In this document: piece after piece, positions 8,966 to 18,474 of the stretch
Numbering within the stretch: position 1 is the stretch's first letter
How the letters are laid out: the number at the start of each line of letters is the position of its first letter
Source of the DNA: Candidatus Manganitrophaceae bacterium
Lineage (GTDB): Bacteria; Nitrospirota; Nitrospiria; SBBL01; JAADHI01
NCBI GenBank assembly: GCA_012960925.1
Contig: DUAG01000042.1
Coordinates: 1-64,000, forward strand
Direction: 5' to 3'
DNA: 64,000 bases
The notes under the pieces: model-generated
Seen by the model: only the letters and a program-made list of their open reading frames with translations
The model's database searches: none
Told to the model about the DNA's origin: nothing
Program-made: the position numbers and the translations under genes

Positions 8966-10228
8966 TTAAGTCCCCAGAGGGAACCGGTGGCAGAGCGCTT
9001 GACTCTTTTTTCGGACCACTTCCAATGCTGCCGGATCCTTCCGCTGTCGAAGCGCGGTGTCGATCAAGACGGTAATCTCTCCCATTTCTTTCTCGCCCAT
9101 TCCCCGCGTCGATACAATGGGGGTCCCAAGGCGGATCCCGCTCGCCTGAGACGGAGGCCGTTGATCAAAAGGGATGGCGTTCTTGTTGACGGTGATCCCC
9201 GCCAGGTCAAGTGCCTCCTCCGCCTCTTTTCCCGTAATCTCATGACCGCAGAGATCCACAAGCATCAGATGGGTATCGGTTCCCCCGGAAATGATTTGAT
9301 ATCCTTTGGAGACCAATTCCTTTGCCAGGGCCGCCGCGTTGGCGAGAACCTGTCGCTGGTAGGTGACAAACTCTTCTGTCAGGGCCTCCTTTAAAGCGAC
9401 CGCCTTGGCCGCGATGACGTGCATGAGCGGTCCTCCCTGGATGCCCGGAAAAATTGTTTTGTTAATCGCCTTGGCAAAAGTCTCTTTACAAAGGATCATT
9501 CCACCGCGCGGCCCCCGAAGTGTTTTATGGGTGGTGGTCGTAACAAAGTCGGCGTAGGGAACAGGGGAAGGATGCACCTTGGCTGCCACAAGACCGGCAA
9601 TATGGGCCATGTCCACCATAAGATATGCACCGACGGCATCGGCAATTTCCCGAAATTTCTCGAAATCAATCCGACGCGAGTAGGCCGATGCCCCTGCAAT
9701 AATCATCCTGGGCCGCTCGGCCTCTGCGATCTTCGAGACTTCCTCATAATCAATCCGTCCTGTCTCCTTCTGGACCCCGTAGGAAACAATACGATAAAGT
9801 TTTCCGGAAAAGTTGACAGGATGACCGTGGGTCAGGTGTCCGCCATGCGCCAGGCTCATTCCCAGAATGGTATCTCCCGGTTCAAGCATTGCAAAGTAAA
9901 CGGCCATGTTGGCCTGGGAACCGGAATGAGGCTGCACGTTGACATGCTCGGCACCAAAAAGCGCCTTGGCCCGTTCAACCGCCAGAGACTCAATCACATC
10001 GACAAACTGGCATCCGCCATAGTATCGGCGACCGGGATAGCCTTCGGCGTACTTATTGGTTAAGAGTGAGCCCTGGGCCTCTAGAACCGCCCGGCTCACC
10101 ACATTCTCAGACGCAATCAGGACAATCTTATCCTCTTCCCGTTCGCATTCGTGGACAATGGCCGCTTCAACTTCCGGATCAACTGCATTCAGACAATATG
10201 CTTCATCTTTTTTCATATAAATGCTCAC
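8966..10228 (-). CDS. glyA: Serine hydroxymethyltransferase
   Basis: 420 residues, full length. It converts serine and tetrahydrofolate to glycine and methylene-THF in the cytoplasm, with PLP. Family hallmarks are ASENVVS, the [15 protein letters not shown] loop and the PLP-lysine motif [14 protein letters not shown]. The start ATG overlaps the rpiB stop by four bases (ATGA), so translation is probably coupled. nrdR follows after an 18-base gap. Confidence 0.98.
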   Translation of the reverse strand: MSIYMKKDEAYCLNAVDPEVEAAIVHECEREEDKIVLIASENVVSRAVLEAQGSLLTNKYAEGYPGRRYYGGCQFVDVIESLAVERAKALFGAEHVNVQPHSGSQANMAVYFAMLEPGDTILGMSLAHGGHLTHGHPVNFSGKLYRIVSYGVQKETGRIDYEEVSKIAEAERPRMIIAGASAYSRRIDFEKFREIADAVGAYLMVDMAHIAGLVAAKVHPSPVPYADFVTTTTHKTLRGPRGGMILCKETFAKAINKTIFPGIQGGPLMHVIAAKAVALKEALTEEFVTYQRQVLANAAALAKELVSKGYQIISGGTDTHLMLVDLCGHEITGKEAEEALDLAGITVNKNAIPFDQRPPSQASGIRLGTPIVSTRGMGEKEMGEITVLIDTALRQRKDPAALEVVRKKSQALCHRFPLGT

Positions 10229-10674
10229 TCTACCGCAGGGTTTTCAATCTCTTTAATCTTTTGAAGGCGTTTCTGGTGGCGTCCGCCGTCAAACTCTGTT
10301 TCAAGCCAGATCTCTACGATTGAAAGGGCCGCCTTCTCGTCGAGAATACGGCCTCCCAGAACGAGAATATTGGCATCATTATGCCGCCGGCTTGCCTCGG
10401 CTGTCTCGGCATTGTGGCAGAGGGCGGCACGGACACCATGAAACTTGTTCGCGACGATCGACATCCCAATCCCCGTACCGCAGATCAGAATGCCGCGGTC
10501 CATTTCCCCTTTTGAAACCGATTCTGCCACCTTAATGGCGTAGTCAGGGTAATCGACCGAATCATTATTATTGGTCCCAAAGTCAACATATTCAATGTCT
10601 TTTTCAGAAAGGAAACCAAGAATAAGGCGTTTAAATTCAAAACCGGCGTGATCTGATGCGATGGTTATTGTCAT
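10225..10674 (-). CDS. rpiB: Ribose-5-phosphate isomerase B
   Basis: 149 residues from the ATG at 10674; the open frame continues upstream to 10842, but the family begins at [11 protein letters not shown]. It interconverts ribose 5-phosphate and ribulose 5-phosphate. Visible motifs are [14 protein letters not shown], the catalytic-Cys loop CGTGIGMSI, and [22 protein letters not shown]. First gene of the rpiB-glyA-nrdR run. The 174-base gap to the Mrp cluster upstream holds a dispersed repeat, so read-through from the Mrp genes is uncertain. Confidence 0.96.
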   Translation of the reverse strand: MTITIASDHAGFEFKRLILGFLSEKDIEYVDFGTNNNDSVDYPDYAIKVAESVSKGEMDRGILICGTGIGMSIVANKFHGVRAALCHNAETAEASRRHNDANILVLGGRILDEKAALSIVEIWLETEFDGGRHQKRLQKIKEIENPAVE

Positions 10675-10734
10675 AGCGAATCTATCGAGGAGAGTAGCGA
10701 ATCGCCCTGCAACTGTCAAGAAGAAAGGGAAAAA

Positions 10735-10844
10735 GGGTGCAGGGTACTGGGGGCTAGAAAAACAGAGGACAACGGGGGCAGTTGTCAGGGTACAACCAGG
10801 GTAAAGGATTCTAATATCTTTTAACTTTCCCGCCCCCTGCACCC
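10735..10844. repeat. Dispersed repeat with GGGTGCAG ends, copy 2
   Basis: 110 bp starting GGGTGCAG and ending CTGCACCC. Several internal blocks (GGGGGCT, GGCAGTTGTCAGGGT, ATCTTTTAACTTT) align with the repeat at 8363-8460. It lies between mnhG and rpiB and would form a long hairpin. Confidence 0.65.
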
Positions 10845-10848
10845 TATC

Positions 10849-11214
10849 TTAATCCAAATCTTTCAGTTGTCCATTCTGCACATTCTCGGGATAGAGGGCA
10901 CGCAGTTCGTCTGCAATCGTGCGGTCATGCAGCTTGGCACCGCGTTGGTAGGCCGCTCTTGAGATCAGGTGGGCGCCGACCGGGGCCGTGAGAAAGGCAA
11001 AAATAATGGCAAGGACCGCCTTCAGGCCCACAGAAGCAAAACCCAGATGAACGAAAGTCGCCATCAGGATGAACACCAGGCCCAGGGTCGTGGCTTTGCT
11101 CGTGGCATGCATCCGGCAGAAAATATCCGGCATGCGGTACAGACCCAGACAACCCACCCCGATAAAGAACAGACCCAAACCTAAAAAGATCGGAACAAGG
11201 ATTTCACTGCTCAA
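10849..11214 (-). CDS. mnhG: Mrp Na+/H+ antiporter subunit G
   Basis: 121 residues with three membrane segments. Matches the MnhG/MrpG family: GCLGLYRMPDIFCRMHATSKATTLG near residues 22-46 and a TAPVGAHLISRAAY motif near the C-terminus. Small membrane subunit of the Mrp antiporter complex in the inner membrane. Last gene of the nine-gene cluster; its start overlaps the end of mnhF by 11 bases. Confidence 0.93.
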   Translation of the reverse strand: MSSEILVPIFLGLGLFFIGVGCLGLYRMPDIFCRMHATSKATTLGLVFILMATFVHLGFASVGLKAVLAIIFAFLTAPVGAHLISRAAYQRGAKLHDRTIADELRALYPENVQNGQLKDLD

Positions 11215-11479
11215 ATATTTTCCTCCCTTTTGCTAAAAATCTGGCCATCGATACGGTACCGACAAAACCTAAAATCGACAAAACCAGGATGGCGTCATAG
11301 AATATGGCGTTCCCTTCTTTAATACAGTAGACCGCGATCATGGCAATAATAATCGTGGTGATCGTGTCTATGGCCACAACACGATCGCACAGGCTGGGAC
11401 CGACCAGTAATCGATAAAAACAAGAAGCCAGGGAGAGGGCCAAAACCACAAAGGCAATCGTTGCGTAGAGATCAATCAT
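11204..11479 (-). CDS. mnhF: Mrp Na+/H+ antiporter subunit F
   Basis: 91 residues, three membrane segments. Shows the MrpF pattern LLVGPSLCDRVVAIDTITT at about residues 25-43. Overlaps mnhE by four bases (ATGA) and mnhG by 11. Required in known Mrp systems for assembly of the full complex. Confidence 0.92.
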   Translation of the reverse strand: MIDLYATIAFVVLALSLASCFYRLLVGPSLCDRVVAIDTITTIIIAMIAVYCIKEGNAIFYDAILVLSILGFVGTVSMARFLAKGRKIFEQ

Positions 11480-11994
11480 CCCAGGACCTCCTTGGAATAA
11501 CGTTCCAGCGAATTTTTGATCGAAAGCTCCAGCACACGCGCATCCTCAATGTGGAGGGCATGAATATACAATGTCTTTTTATCTTTCGACAGATCCACGG
11601 TCAAGGTTCCCGGCGTTAAGGTAATCGAATTGGCCAGAAGCGTAATGCCCGCATCCGATTCAACATCCATCTTGTAGGCAATAATGCCCGGTGTGATATT
11701 GAGCTTAGGAGAAAGCACAATCTTGACCACCTGAAGGTTTGCCTTGATCACCTCGTATAAAAAGACAAAGATGTAACGGAGCGTATGGAGAAAAATCCTG
11801 AAATACCCTTTCAATCCAAGGAAAGGCTTCGGCACTCGCCCCGCCGCATTTCCATCCTCCAGGACCGGTTTCAGGAGGCGGATAACCCCATAGCCCAAGA
11901 GGGCACCAATCAAAAACTCATGTAGCTTCAGGTTTTCCTGAAGCAGACACCAGATGAACGCGAGCAATATATTGAGAAAAAGATGTTTTCGCAT
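11476..11994 (-). CDS. mnhE: Mrp Na+/H+ antiporter subunit E
   Basis: 172 residues from the ATG at 11994, which shares one base with the mnhD stop (TAATG). The open frame runs further upstream inside mnhD, but that part reads like mnhD shadow. Two N-terminal membrane helices are followed by a cytoplasmic domain with the family motifs IVLSPKLNITPGI and NSITLTPGTLTVDL. Inner-membrane subunit of the Mrp complex. Confidence 0.94.
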   Translation of the reverse strand: MRKHLFLNILLAFIWCLLQENLKLHEFLIGALLGYGVIRLLKPVLEDGNAAGRVPKPFLGLKGYFRIFLHTLRYIFVFLYEVIKANLQVVKIVLSPKLNITPGIIAYKMDVESDAGITLLANSITLTPGTLTVDLSKDKKTLYIHALHIEDARVLELSIKNSLERYSKEVLG

Positions 11995-13475
11995 TACATC
12001 GACCCCATGACCGCACGGATATAGAGCTCCGGTGAAAACAGTTGCTCCGCCGCTGCCTGGGTCAACGCGCTCACCGGAGACGCCGCAAGGCCCAGTGCCA
12101 GACAAAGCATAGCCAGAATTCCGACGGGAATGAGCAGTTTGACCGAGGGTGTCGCGAGGGGACTTCCCTGCGGAGGACCGGAAAGGCAAATCTTTTGCCA
12201 TGACCGGAAGAGATAAAATAAGGTCATGAGACTCACGATGAACGCAACAATGACGGGAATGTAGAAAGCGCCGTCGAGTCCTGCCTTGATGAGTTGAAAC
12301 TTCATGAAGAAACCGCCGGAAGGCGGAATACCCCCAAGAGAAATGACGCCGATAAAAAATATGATCGTAAAGGCCGGAGAGGTATTAATCATATCTCCAT
12401 GGTCAGACATCTCCGTACTTCCACGCATCTTTTTAAGAATCCCGGCCGCAAGAAAAAGGGAGGACTTGATCACGCCGTGGCTGATGATATAAAAGAGCGC
12501 GGCACTCATGCCCCCCACCGTAAAAAATCCGACCCCCATGAGGATGTAGCCAATTTGACTGATACTGCTGTAGGCCAGAAGACGCTTGAGATCGGTTTGG
12601 GCCACCGCGCCCAGGGCACCGACAAACATTGTGATACAGGCCATCGTTAGAATGAAACCCTGAAAATAGCCCTGCAGGTCGACAAAAATCAGGCAGAATA
12701 CCCGGATGATGGCATAGACCCCCACCTTGATCAGTATCCCCGAAAGCATCGCGCTGATGGGGGTCGGTGCGGCAGAGTGGACATCCGGCAGCCAGAAATG
12801 AAAGGGCATCATGGCGGCTTTCAGGCCGAAAACACCGATGAACAACATCGCAATCGCACTGACGAGGGGATGGTCCACATGGGGTTTTATTTTAAGCGCC
12901 AGATCTGCCATGTTAAGGGTACCCGCAAAAGCGTAAATCCCGCCCGCGGCGGCCAAAAACAAGGCGGAGGTAAAAAGACCCATGGTAACCAGTTTGAAAC
13001 CAGCTTCGATTTGTTTTTTCTCTCCGAGCATGACCAGAAGGGCATAAATGGACATCAGCATCACTTCAAACATGACAAAAAGATTGAAGATATCCCCGGT
13101 GAGAAAGGCGCCGTTCGTCCCGGTCCACAAAAAGAAAAAGAGGGGATGGAACAGGGCTTGTTGCGCATCTGTTTTTAAGTAGCCAAAGGAATAGGACAGG
13201 GCAGAGAGCGCAATGACAGAGGCCAACATCAGCATGATCCCGCTCAGCAAATCGCCTACCATGACAATGCCGAAAGGGGCGGACCAACCACCCACTCGAT
13301 AGGAGTGAATGCCGTTCTGATAGATGGATGTGAGTAGAACAATATCCGTCACAAGGATCGACAGACCGGAGAACCCGATGACGACACGCCGTCCCAATGG
13401 GTTCACGCGGAGGAGCAGAAGAAGAATGCCCGTTCCCAACGGGATGAGGATGGGCAAGACCAATAAGTGTGTCAT
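11994..13475 (-). CDS. mnhD: Mrp Na+/H+ antiporter subunit D (complex I NuoN/NuoM-like)
   Basis: 493 residues from the ATG at 13475; upstream codons of the open frame are shadow of mnhC. About 14 membrane segments of the complex I antiporter fold (proton_antipo_M family), with the conserved Lys/His region KAAMMPFHFWLPDVHSAAPT and the SSISQIGYILMGVG stretch. Start overlaps the mnhC stop by four bases. With MnhA it forms the ion-translocating core. A second antiporter-like subunit is encoded at the head of the cluster (16761-18287). Confidence 0.96.
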   Translation of the reverse strand: MTHLLVLPILIPLGTGILLLLLRVNPLGRRVVIGFSGLSILVTDIVLLTSIYQNGIHSYRVGGWSAPFGIVMVGDLLSGIMLMLASVIALSALSYSFGYLKTDAQQALFHPLFFFLWTGTNGAFLTGDIFNLFVMFEVMLMSIYALLVMLGEKKQIEAGFKLVTMGLFTSALFLAAAGGIYAFAGTLNMADLALKIKPHVDHPLVSAIAMLFIGVFGLKAAMMPFHFWLPDVHSAAPTPISAMLSGILIKVGVYAIIRVFCLIFVDLQGYFQGFILTMACITMFVGALGAVAQTDLKRLLAYSSISQIGYILMGVGFFTVGGMSAALFYIISHGVIKSSLFLAAGILKKMRGSTEMSDHGDMINTSPAFTIIFFIGVISLGGIPPSGGFFMKFQLIKAGLDGAFYIPVIVAFIVSLMTLFYLFRSWQKICLSGPPQGSPLATPSVKLLIPVGILAMLCLALGLAASPVSALTQAAAEQLFSPELYIRAVMGSM

Positions 13476-13810
13476 CCGCGTTGCCCCCTTATTTCTGAGA
13501 TATCGGCTGTTTTTAAATCCCGATAGACCCGGATGGACAACACCAGTAAAAAGGCCAGTGCAGCAAAACCGATGACGATAGCCGTTAAAACCAGTGCCTG
13601 GGGAACCGGATCCACAAAGCCTTCCGTCCCATCCTGGCCCAGAATCGGAACTTGTCCAGTCCCGATCCAACCCGAACTAATCAAGAGCACATTTGCCCCG
13701 TGAGAGATCAGGCCCAGGCCAAGGACGAGCTTGAGGATATTCTTTTTCAGCATAAGATAGGTCCCGGCACCAAACAAAACACCAACAACCAAGGGCAGCA
13801 ACACCTTCAT
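13472..13810 (-). CDS. mnhC: Mrp Na+/H+ antiporter subunit C (NuoK-like)
   Basis: 112 residues from the ATG at 13810. Three membrane segments with the NuoK/MrpC pattern (LGLGLISHGANVLLI, DPVPQALVLTAIVIGFA). Four-base overlaps with both mnhB and mnhD indicate coupled translation. Confidence 0.95.
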   Translation of the reverse strand: MKVLLPLVVGVLFGAGTYLMLKKNILKLVLGLGLISHGANVLLISSGWIGTGQVPILGQDGTEGFVDPVPQALVLTAIVIGFAALAFLLVLSIRVYRDLKTADISEIRGQRG

Positions 13811-14229
13811 TCCTCTTCTCCCAATAAGGTCATGAGCGAAACACATACACCGCAGACGACTAGATAAACTCCGATGTCAAATATCCCCGCAGAGGCGAAT
13901 TCCCAGCTTTCATGAATAAACGGCATCTCCACATGGGCCACCCCGCTTTTTAAGAAATAGCCGCCCAGAAAAAGCCCGGCGATCCCTGTGATAAAAGAGA
14001 GCGCCAGCCCTGCAGAAAAGAGATAGTAAAAAAATCGGCTCCTCTTGTGCCAGTCAAAACAGTCACAGCCATAGGCAAGATAAATCAAGACCAGGCCGGC
14101 CGAGGTCATCAAGCCGGCGATGAAGCCTCCCCCCGGCATTTGGTGTCCCCTCAAGAGCAGATAAATGGAAAAAATCATCAAAATAGGAGAGACCATCTTC
14201 GTAATCGATTTAAAAATAAGCGAGGTCAT
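13807..14229 (-). CDS. mnhB: Mrp Na+/H+ antiporter subunit B
   Basis: 140 residues, four membrane segments. Carries the MnhB motif GHQMPGGGFIAGLM (about residues 28-41) and the C-terminal FASAGIFDIGVYLVVCGV. It is separate from the MbhD/MbhE-like tail of MnhA. Overlaps mnhA and mnhC by four bases each. Confidence 0.95.
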   Translation of the reverse strand: MTSLIFKSITKMVSPILMIFSIYLLLRGHQMPGGGFIAGLMTSAGLVLIYLAYGCDCFDWHKRSRFFYYLFSAGLALSFITGIAGLFLGGYFLKSGVAHVEMPFIHESWEFASAGIFDIGVYLVVCGVCVSLMTLLGEEE

Positions 14230-16523
14230 TTCGAAGCCACCTCCTGTTGAACAGATTCTCCACTCTTTTCCAGTTTCAGACTCCCGTTGGAAGCCCCTTT
14301 CTTCTGAATCGACATTTTCTTCTTGTTCAGTTTCAGCATTCCGAAAATTCCCAGGGCCGCGATGGAAAAAACAGCAATTTCAAACATGGTGTCAAAGCCT
14401 CTGAAATCGACGATCACCACATTCACCACATTCCGGCCCCCCGCCAGTTTCTCACTCATCTCCAGATAATAGCTCGCAATCGATTCCGTGAGATGACTGT
14501 CCATCACCATCAGCATATAGAAGGTCATCACGATACCGACCAACAACGAGACTGCGATATCAGTGATCTTCGCCGCCGATGCCGTCTTTTCTTCAAAGTA
14601 GGCCGGCAGAAAATAAAAGGCGAGCAAGATTAAAATCACGGAGATCGCCTCGACGAGATATTGCGTGAGTGCCAGATCCGGGGCCCCCATCAGGACATAG
14701 AAAAAGGCGACAAAAAATCCCGTCATCCCCAGGGAGAGAACGGCTGAAATACGATTCTTAAAGAAAACCGTGGACAGGGTGCTGCTGATGATCAACACAA
14801 AAATCAAGAGTTGCGCCAGAGTAAGATCGGTTTGCATCAGGGAGTCGAGACTTAAGGCCCAGCCCTTAAACAAGGAAAACAACAAGGTGGATAACATAAC
14901 AAACGAGATGATCATCACCAGATAGTGTTTTAAATAACCGCTTTGAAAACGCCGGGCAACGTGCTGAGAGAACTCTGTGAGGCCTTGTAATATGTCCCGG
15001 TATTGGACCACCTTGATGCCCTGAAACGGGTTTGGAAGTCGCCGAAAATACGCGACCCCCCTTCGATATACCCAATCAGTATCAACACTGATCGTGTTTT
15101 CCGGATGAAGCTTGTACAGAAAGAGGATAAACCCCAGCAAAGTCGCGAGCAGGAGCTGGAACGATCCCACCAGATGCTCCGCCGTGTAGGGATGATAATC
15201 GACTGAAAAAGGAAGGAGTTGATAAAGGAGGTTCGGAAACACCCCCAAGAGGATGCAGATAAACGCGGCCAGGCCCATGCCGAGAAGCATGTTTCCGGGG
15301 GGGTCATCAGCCTTGATTCCTCTGTCTTCCCCCATAAAAACGGCATAGGGCAGCTTCAGGGTCGTTGAAAGGAAGGTCCCTGCGGCCGCCAGGGTCAACA
15401 GGAGAACCACAAAGGGGTAATGCGCGGCGGCCGCTCCCGAGATGACCATTGATTTGCTGATAAATCCGGAGAGGAATGGGACCCCCGAGATGGAGAAACC
15501 GCCAATCATAAAGAGGCCGAAAGTCAGGGGCATCGTCCGGTAGAGTCCTCCCAACTCCGTCCCCTTTCTCCTACCCGTCATGAAGATCACGGAACCCATT
15601 CCCATCATCAAGAGGGCTTTATAGAGGATGTGAGCAAAGGCATGGGCCACCGCTCCGTTGATCGCAAGCTCGGTGCCGACGCCAATCCCAGCCACCATGA
15701 AGCCGACCTGACTGATGATGTGGTAGGCGAGCAGCCTCCGGACATTATTTTCCAACATGGCATAAACCACCCCGTAGAGGGCCATGATCACCCCCACCCA
15801 CATGAGCACCTCGGTCCCGGCAAAACCCCGTGCCAGGACATACACGGCGGTCTTGGTGGTGAAAGAAGAAAGGAAGATCGTCCCGGTTATACTCCCTTCC
15901 GGATAGGCATCGGGTAGCCAGGCGTGCAGAGGAGGCGCACCGGCATTAATCAGAAAACCAATCAGGATGAACCAGCCGCCCAGACCGGAGGCCGGAATGG
16001 CATTAAATGCAATGCTCCCGGTCTGACCTGCAAAAATAACGATCCCTCCCAGGAGACAGACCCCGCCGAAGGTATGGATCAGGAGGTAGCGTAAGCCGGG
16101 TGTCCATGATTTTGCCCCGCCGTACCAGACCAGGAAGACAGAGGAGAAGGCCATGATCTCCCAAAAGACAAAGAGGGATAAGAGATCTCCGGAAAAGACC
16201 GATCCGAGTGCGCCACCGCCGTAAATCAGGGAGGCCATGTGCTGGCCTTTTTGTTTCACATGAAGGGCGTAGACCATGCCGACGCTCCCCATGAGGGTAA
16301 AGACATAGGCAAAGACCCGGCTGAGCTTATCAACCCGGCCAAAGACGACCTCGAACCCACCAATTGTAAAGACCCCGTAACTTCCATCAGGGAAGAACAT
16401 CAGAGAAAAGAAGGCAAGGGCTGGGAATCCGATCAGGAGGATCGACTTCCATTTTCCCTTCACAAAAGGCAGAATAGCCGCCGCTGCAAAAAAGATGAGT
16501 GCGGGATGTATCCACTCAATCAT
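14226..16523 (-). CDS. mnhA: Mrp Na+/H+ antiporter subunit A (NuoL-like with MbhD/MbhE-like tail)
   Basis: 765 residues, the expected size. The N-terminal two thirds is a NuoL-like antiporter module (INAGAPPLHAWLPDAYPEG, LLAYHIISQVGFMVAG, AFAHILYKALL). The last third matches the MbhD/DUF4040 region (MGAPDLALTQYLVEAIS) and an MbhE-like tail (NVVNVVIVDFRGFDT). This long-chain subunit forms one of the two ion channels. Its first eight bases overlap the end of the 82-aa membrane protein gene. Confidence 0.96.
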   Translation of the reverse strand: MIEWIHPALIFFAAAAILPFVKGKWKSILLIGFPALAFFSLMFFPDGSYGVFTIGGFEVVFGRVDKLSRVFAYVFTLMGSVGMVYALHVKQKGQHMASLIYGGGALGSVFSGDLLSLFVFWEIMAFSSVFLVWYGGAKSWTPGLRYLLIHTFGGVCLLGGIVIFAGQTGSIAFNAIPASGLGGWFILIGFLINAGAPPLHAWLPDAYPEGSITGTIFLSSFTTKTAVYVLARGFAGTEVLMWVGVIMALYGVVYAMLENNVRRLLAYHIISQVGFMVAGIGVGTELAINGAVAHAFAHILYKALLMMGMGSVIFMTGRRKGTELGGLYRTMPLTFGLFMIGGFSISGVPFLSGFISKSMVISGAAAAHYPFVVLLLTLAAAGTFLSTTLKLPYAVFMGEDRGIKADDPPGNMLLGMGLAAFICILLGVFPNLLYQLLPFSVDYHPYTAEHLVGSFQLLLATLLGFILFLYKLHPENTISVDTDWVYRRGVAYFRRLPNPFQGIKVVQYRDILQGLTEFSQHVARRFQSGYLKHYLVMIISFVMLSTLLFSLFKGWALSLDSLMQTDLTLAQLLIFVLIISSTLSTVFFKNRISAVLSLGMTGFFVAFFYVLMGAPDLALTQYLVEAISVILILLAFYFLPAYFEEKTASAAKITDIAVSLLVGIVMTFYMLMVMDSHLTESIASYYLEMSEKLAGGRNVVNVVIVDFRGFDTMFEIAVFSIAALGIFGMLKLNKKKMSIQKKGASNGSLKLEKSGESVQQEVASK

Positions 16524-16764
16524 CGTAGTAGTCCTCCCGCTTCATCAAGAAGGCATGCCCGATCCCCTTGGAGAAAAAGACCAGGATCGTACAGGCAATG
16601 AAACCGAATACCGCTGAAAAACCCGGGATGGAATCCCAGAAAAAGTGTGCATGGTGTCTCGGCGCAAACCAATCCAGGATCATCAATAGTGCCAGAATCG
16701 TACCCAGAACCTTTACCCGCTTCGTCTTATAAACTTGTTTTGTTTCCTTTTTTTCGCTACTCAT
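16516..16764 (-). CDS. Small membrane protein of the Mrp cluster
   Basis: 82 residues with a basic N-terminus (about residues 1-18) and two predicted membrane segments (about 19-33 and 44-67). I do not recognise it as a standard Mrp subunit. Its overlaps with both neighbours (four bases with the antiporter-like gene upstream, eight with mnhA) make it part of the same transcript and probably of the same complex. Confidence 0.85.
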   Translation of the reverse strand: MSSEKKETKQVYKTKRVKVLGTILALLMILDWFAPRHHAHFFWDSIPGFSAVFGFIACTILVFFSKGIGHAFLMKREDYYDD

Positions 16765-18287
16765 CCTGTCACCTGTCGAACCAATCCCAGGAGGATGTCC
16801 GGAAACATCCCGAGGATCAGTGAGATAATGGCCGTCATCATCAGCGGAACGATGATGAAATAAGAGGCCTCTTGAGTACTTTGCGTACTTCCTCCACCGC
16901 CATCTTTATCTCCGGCGGCCGCAAAGGCAAGTCCATGGGTGACGCCGTGGACCTCTTCTCCTGAAGGGGCTTTGAAGAAAGCCCTGTAGACGATTGGAAC
17001 AAAATAGGCCGCATTCAGGAGTGTGCTCGAGAAAAGAACGAAGAGGATGACCAGTTTGTCTGCCTCAACGGATCCGATGGCCAGATACCACTTACTGACG
17101 AACCCGCCGGAGGGGGGAATACCGATCATGGTCAGTGTCCCGATGGCAAAGGCTGTCATGGTCCAGGGCATCTTCCGTCCGATGCCGTCCAATTCCGAGA
17201 TCTGGGTTTTATTCGTGGCCACATAAATTGCCCCGGCACAAAAAAAGAGGGTAATCTTCGCAAAGGCATGGTTTGCAATGTGCAAAACCCCGCCAGCCAT
17301 TCCGCTCGAAGTAAGAAGCGCTCCACCCAGGACAATATAGGACAACTGACTGATGGTTGAGAAAGCGAGGCGTTCTTTCAGGTTATTCCGGGTGAGTGCG
17401 ATACACGAGGCCGTCAGTATCGTCACAGAGGCCAATCCCGCCACGAAAACCCCCAGATTTAAAGCCCTCATTAAATCCACGCCGAAGACATGAAACATAA
17501 CCCGAAGCACACAGAAAACTCCGGTATTCACGACGGCAACCGCATGAAGGAGCGCACTCACCGGGGTGGGTGCGACCATGGCGGCAGGAAGCCAGGCATG
17601 AACAGGCATGACCGCGGCCTTCCCGATACCGAACAAAAAGAGAAAGAACATGAAGGTCAGGAGAAGGGCATTGGTTTCCGCCGGAAAAATCCCGGCCGGA
17701 TTAAAATCCCCGTTGCCGGAGAGACTGTAAGTCAGTATGATCGCCGGCAAGAGGAAGGCCGTTGAGGTCCCAAGGAGGTAGAAGAAATACTTGTTCGCGC
17801 CCGTGTAGGCAACCTTCGTCTCATTGTGCGCCACCAGGGGATAAGTCACAAAGGTTAAAATTTCGTAAAAAAGATACATCGTAACCAGGTTGGCGGAAAA
17901 AGCCACCCCCATCGTCGCGGAGAGGGTAAGGGCAAAGCAGGTGTAGAAACGGGTCTGCTTGCGCTCGTGGTGGGCGCGCATATAGCCGATGGAATAAATG
18001 GTGTTTAATATCCACAGTGCGGAAGCCGTCAGGGCAAAAATAAGCCCCAGGGCATCGACCCGTAAAGACAGTGACACCCCGGGCAGGAAGGTCAGGACGG
18101 TAAAGGTATAGGTTTTCCCGGCAAGAACCGCCGGGACCATGCTAACCACGAGCAGACATTTGAGAACGGCCGCCGTGAGAGAGCAGCCCTCTCTGACATT
18201 GGGGTCTTTGCGGAAAACAAGAATCAGAACGGCACCGACCAGAGATACAAGCAGCACCAATACGGGTCTGATCGATTCAATATCCAT
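16761..18287 (-). CDS. Second MnhD/NuoN-like antiporter subunit at the head of the Mrp cluster
   Basis: 508 residues, about 14 membrane segments, complex I antiporter family (KAAVMPVHAWLPAAMVAPTPVSALLHA around residue 220, FSTISQLSYIVLGGALL, ITLFFCAGAIYVATNK). It is a second MnhD-type subunit beside mnhD proper, as in some expanded Mrp or Mbh/Mbx-like clusters. No NiFe hydrogenase or NuoB/C/D-like genes are here, so it is an antiporter rather than a hydrogenase or complex I. It is first in the cluster, and the promoter probably lies near the MITE-like element upstream. Confidence 0.93.
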   Translation of the reverse strand: MDIESIRPVLVLLVSLVGAVLILVFRKDPNVREGCSLTAAVLKCLLVVSMVPAVLAGKTYTFTVLTFLPGVSLSLRVDALGLIFALTASALWILNTIYSIGYMRAHHERKQTRFYTCFALTLSATMGVAFSANLVTMYLFYEILTFVTYPLVAHNETKVAYTGANKYFFYLLGTSTAFLLPAIILTYSLSGNGDFNPAGIFPAETNALLLTFMFFLFLFGIGKAAVMPVHAWLPAAMVAPTPVSALLHAVAVVNTGVFCVLRVMFHVFGVDLMRALNLGVFVAGLASVTILTASCIALTRNNLKERLAFSTISQLSYIVLGGALLTSSGMAGGVLHIANHAFAKITLFFCAGAIYVATNKTQISELDGIGRKMPWTMTAFAIGTLTMIGIPPSGGFVSKWYLAIGSVEADKLVILFVLFSSTLLNAAYFVPIVYRAFFKAPSGEEVHGVTHGLAFAAAGDKDGGGGSTQSTQEASYFIIVPLMMTAIISLILGMFPDILLGLVRQVTG

Positions 18288-18314
18288 TTCACTCCCTGAT
18301 TCGTAATTGGCCTT

Positions 18315-18474
18315 GGAGCCTGTCGGAGAAATAGAATCGCCGCGAGGAACAGAAAAAGAGCCGAGTTCTCAGGTAATTCGAGGCGATCAGCCCGGCTATT
18401 TAAACCAGTATAATTAGGGAAATGAGCCTATCGGCCATTACCGCAGCATATCTTTTATTTCTCCGACTGTCTCC
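18315..18474 (+). mobile_element. MITE-like element, family 3, copy 1
   Basis: About 160 bp with ends GGAGCCTGTCGGAGAAATA and, as reverse complement of the right end, GGAGACAGTCGGAGAAATA. The interior aligns with the reverse complement of 58564-58686 (shared blocks GGCGA, CCGGCTATTT/ACCGCTATTT, GGGCCTAT, TTTATTTCTCCGA). Non-coding. It lies just upstream of the Mrp cluster. Confidence 0.75.

Noticed and set aside
9419-10063. 214-codon open frame on the plus strand opposite glyA
   Set aside because: glyA is beyond doubt on the minus strand; this is its complementary shadow.
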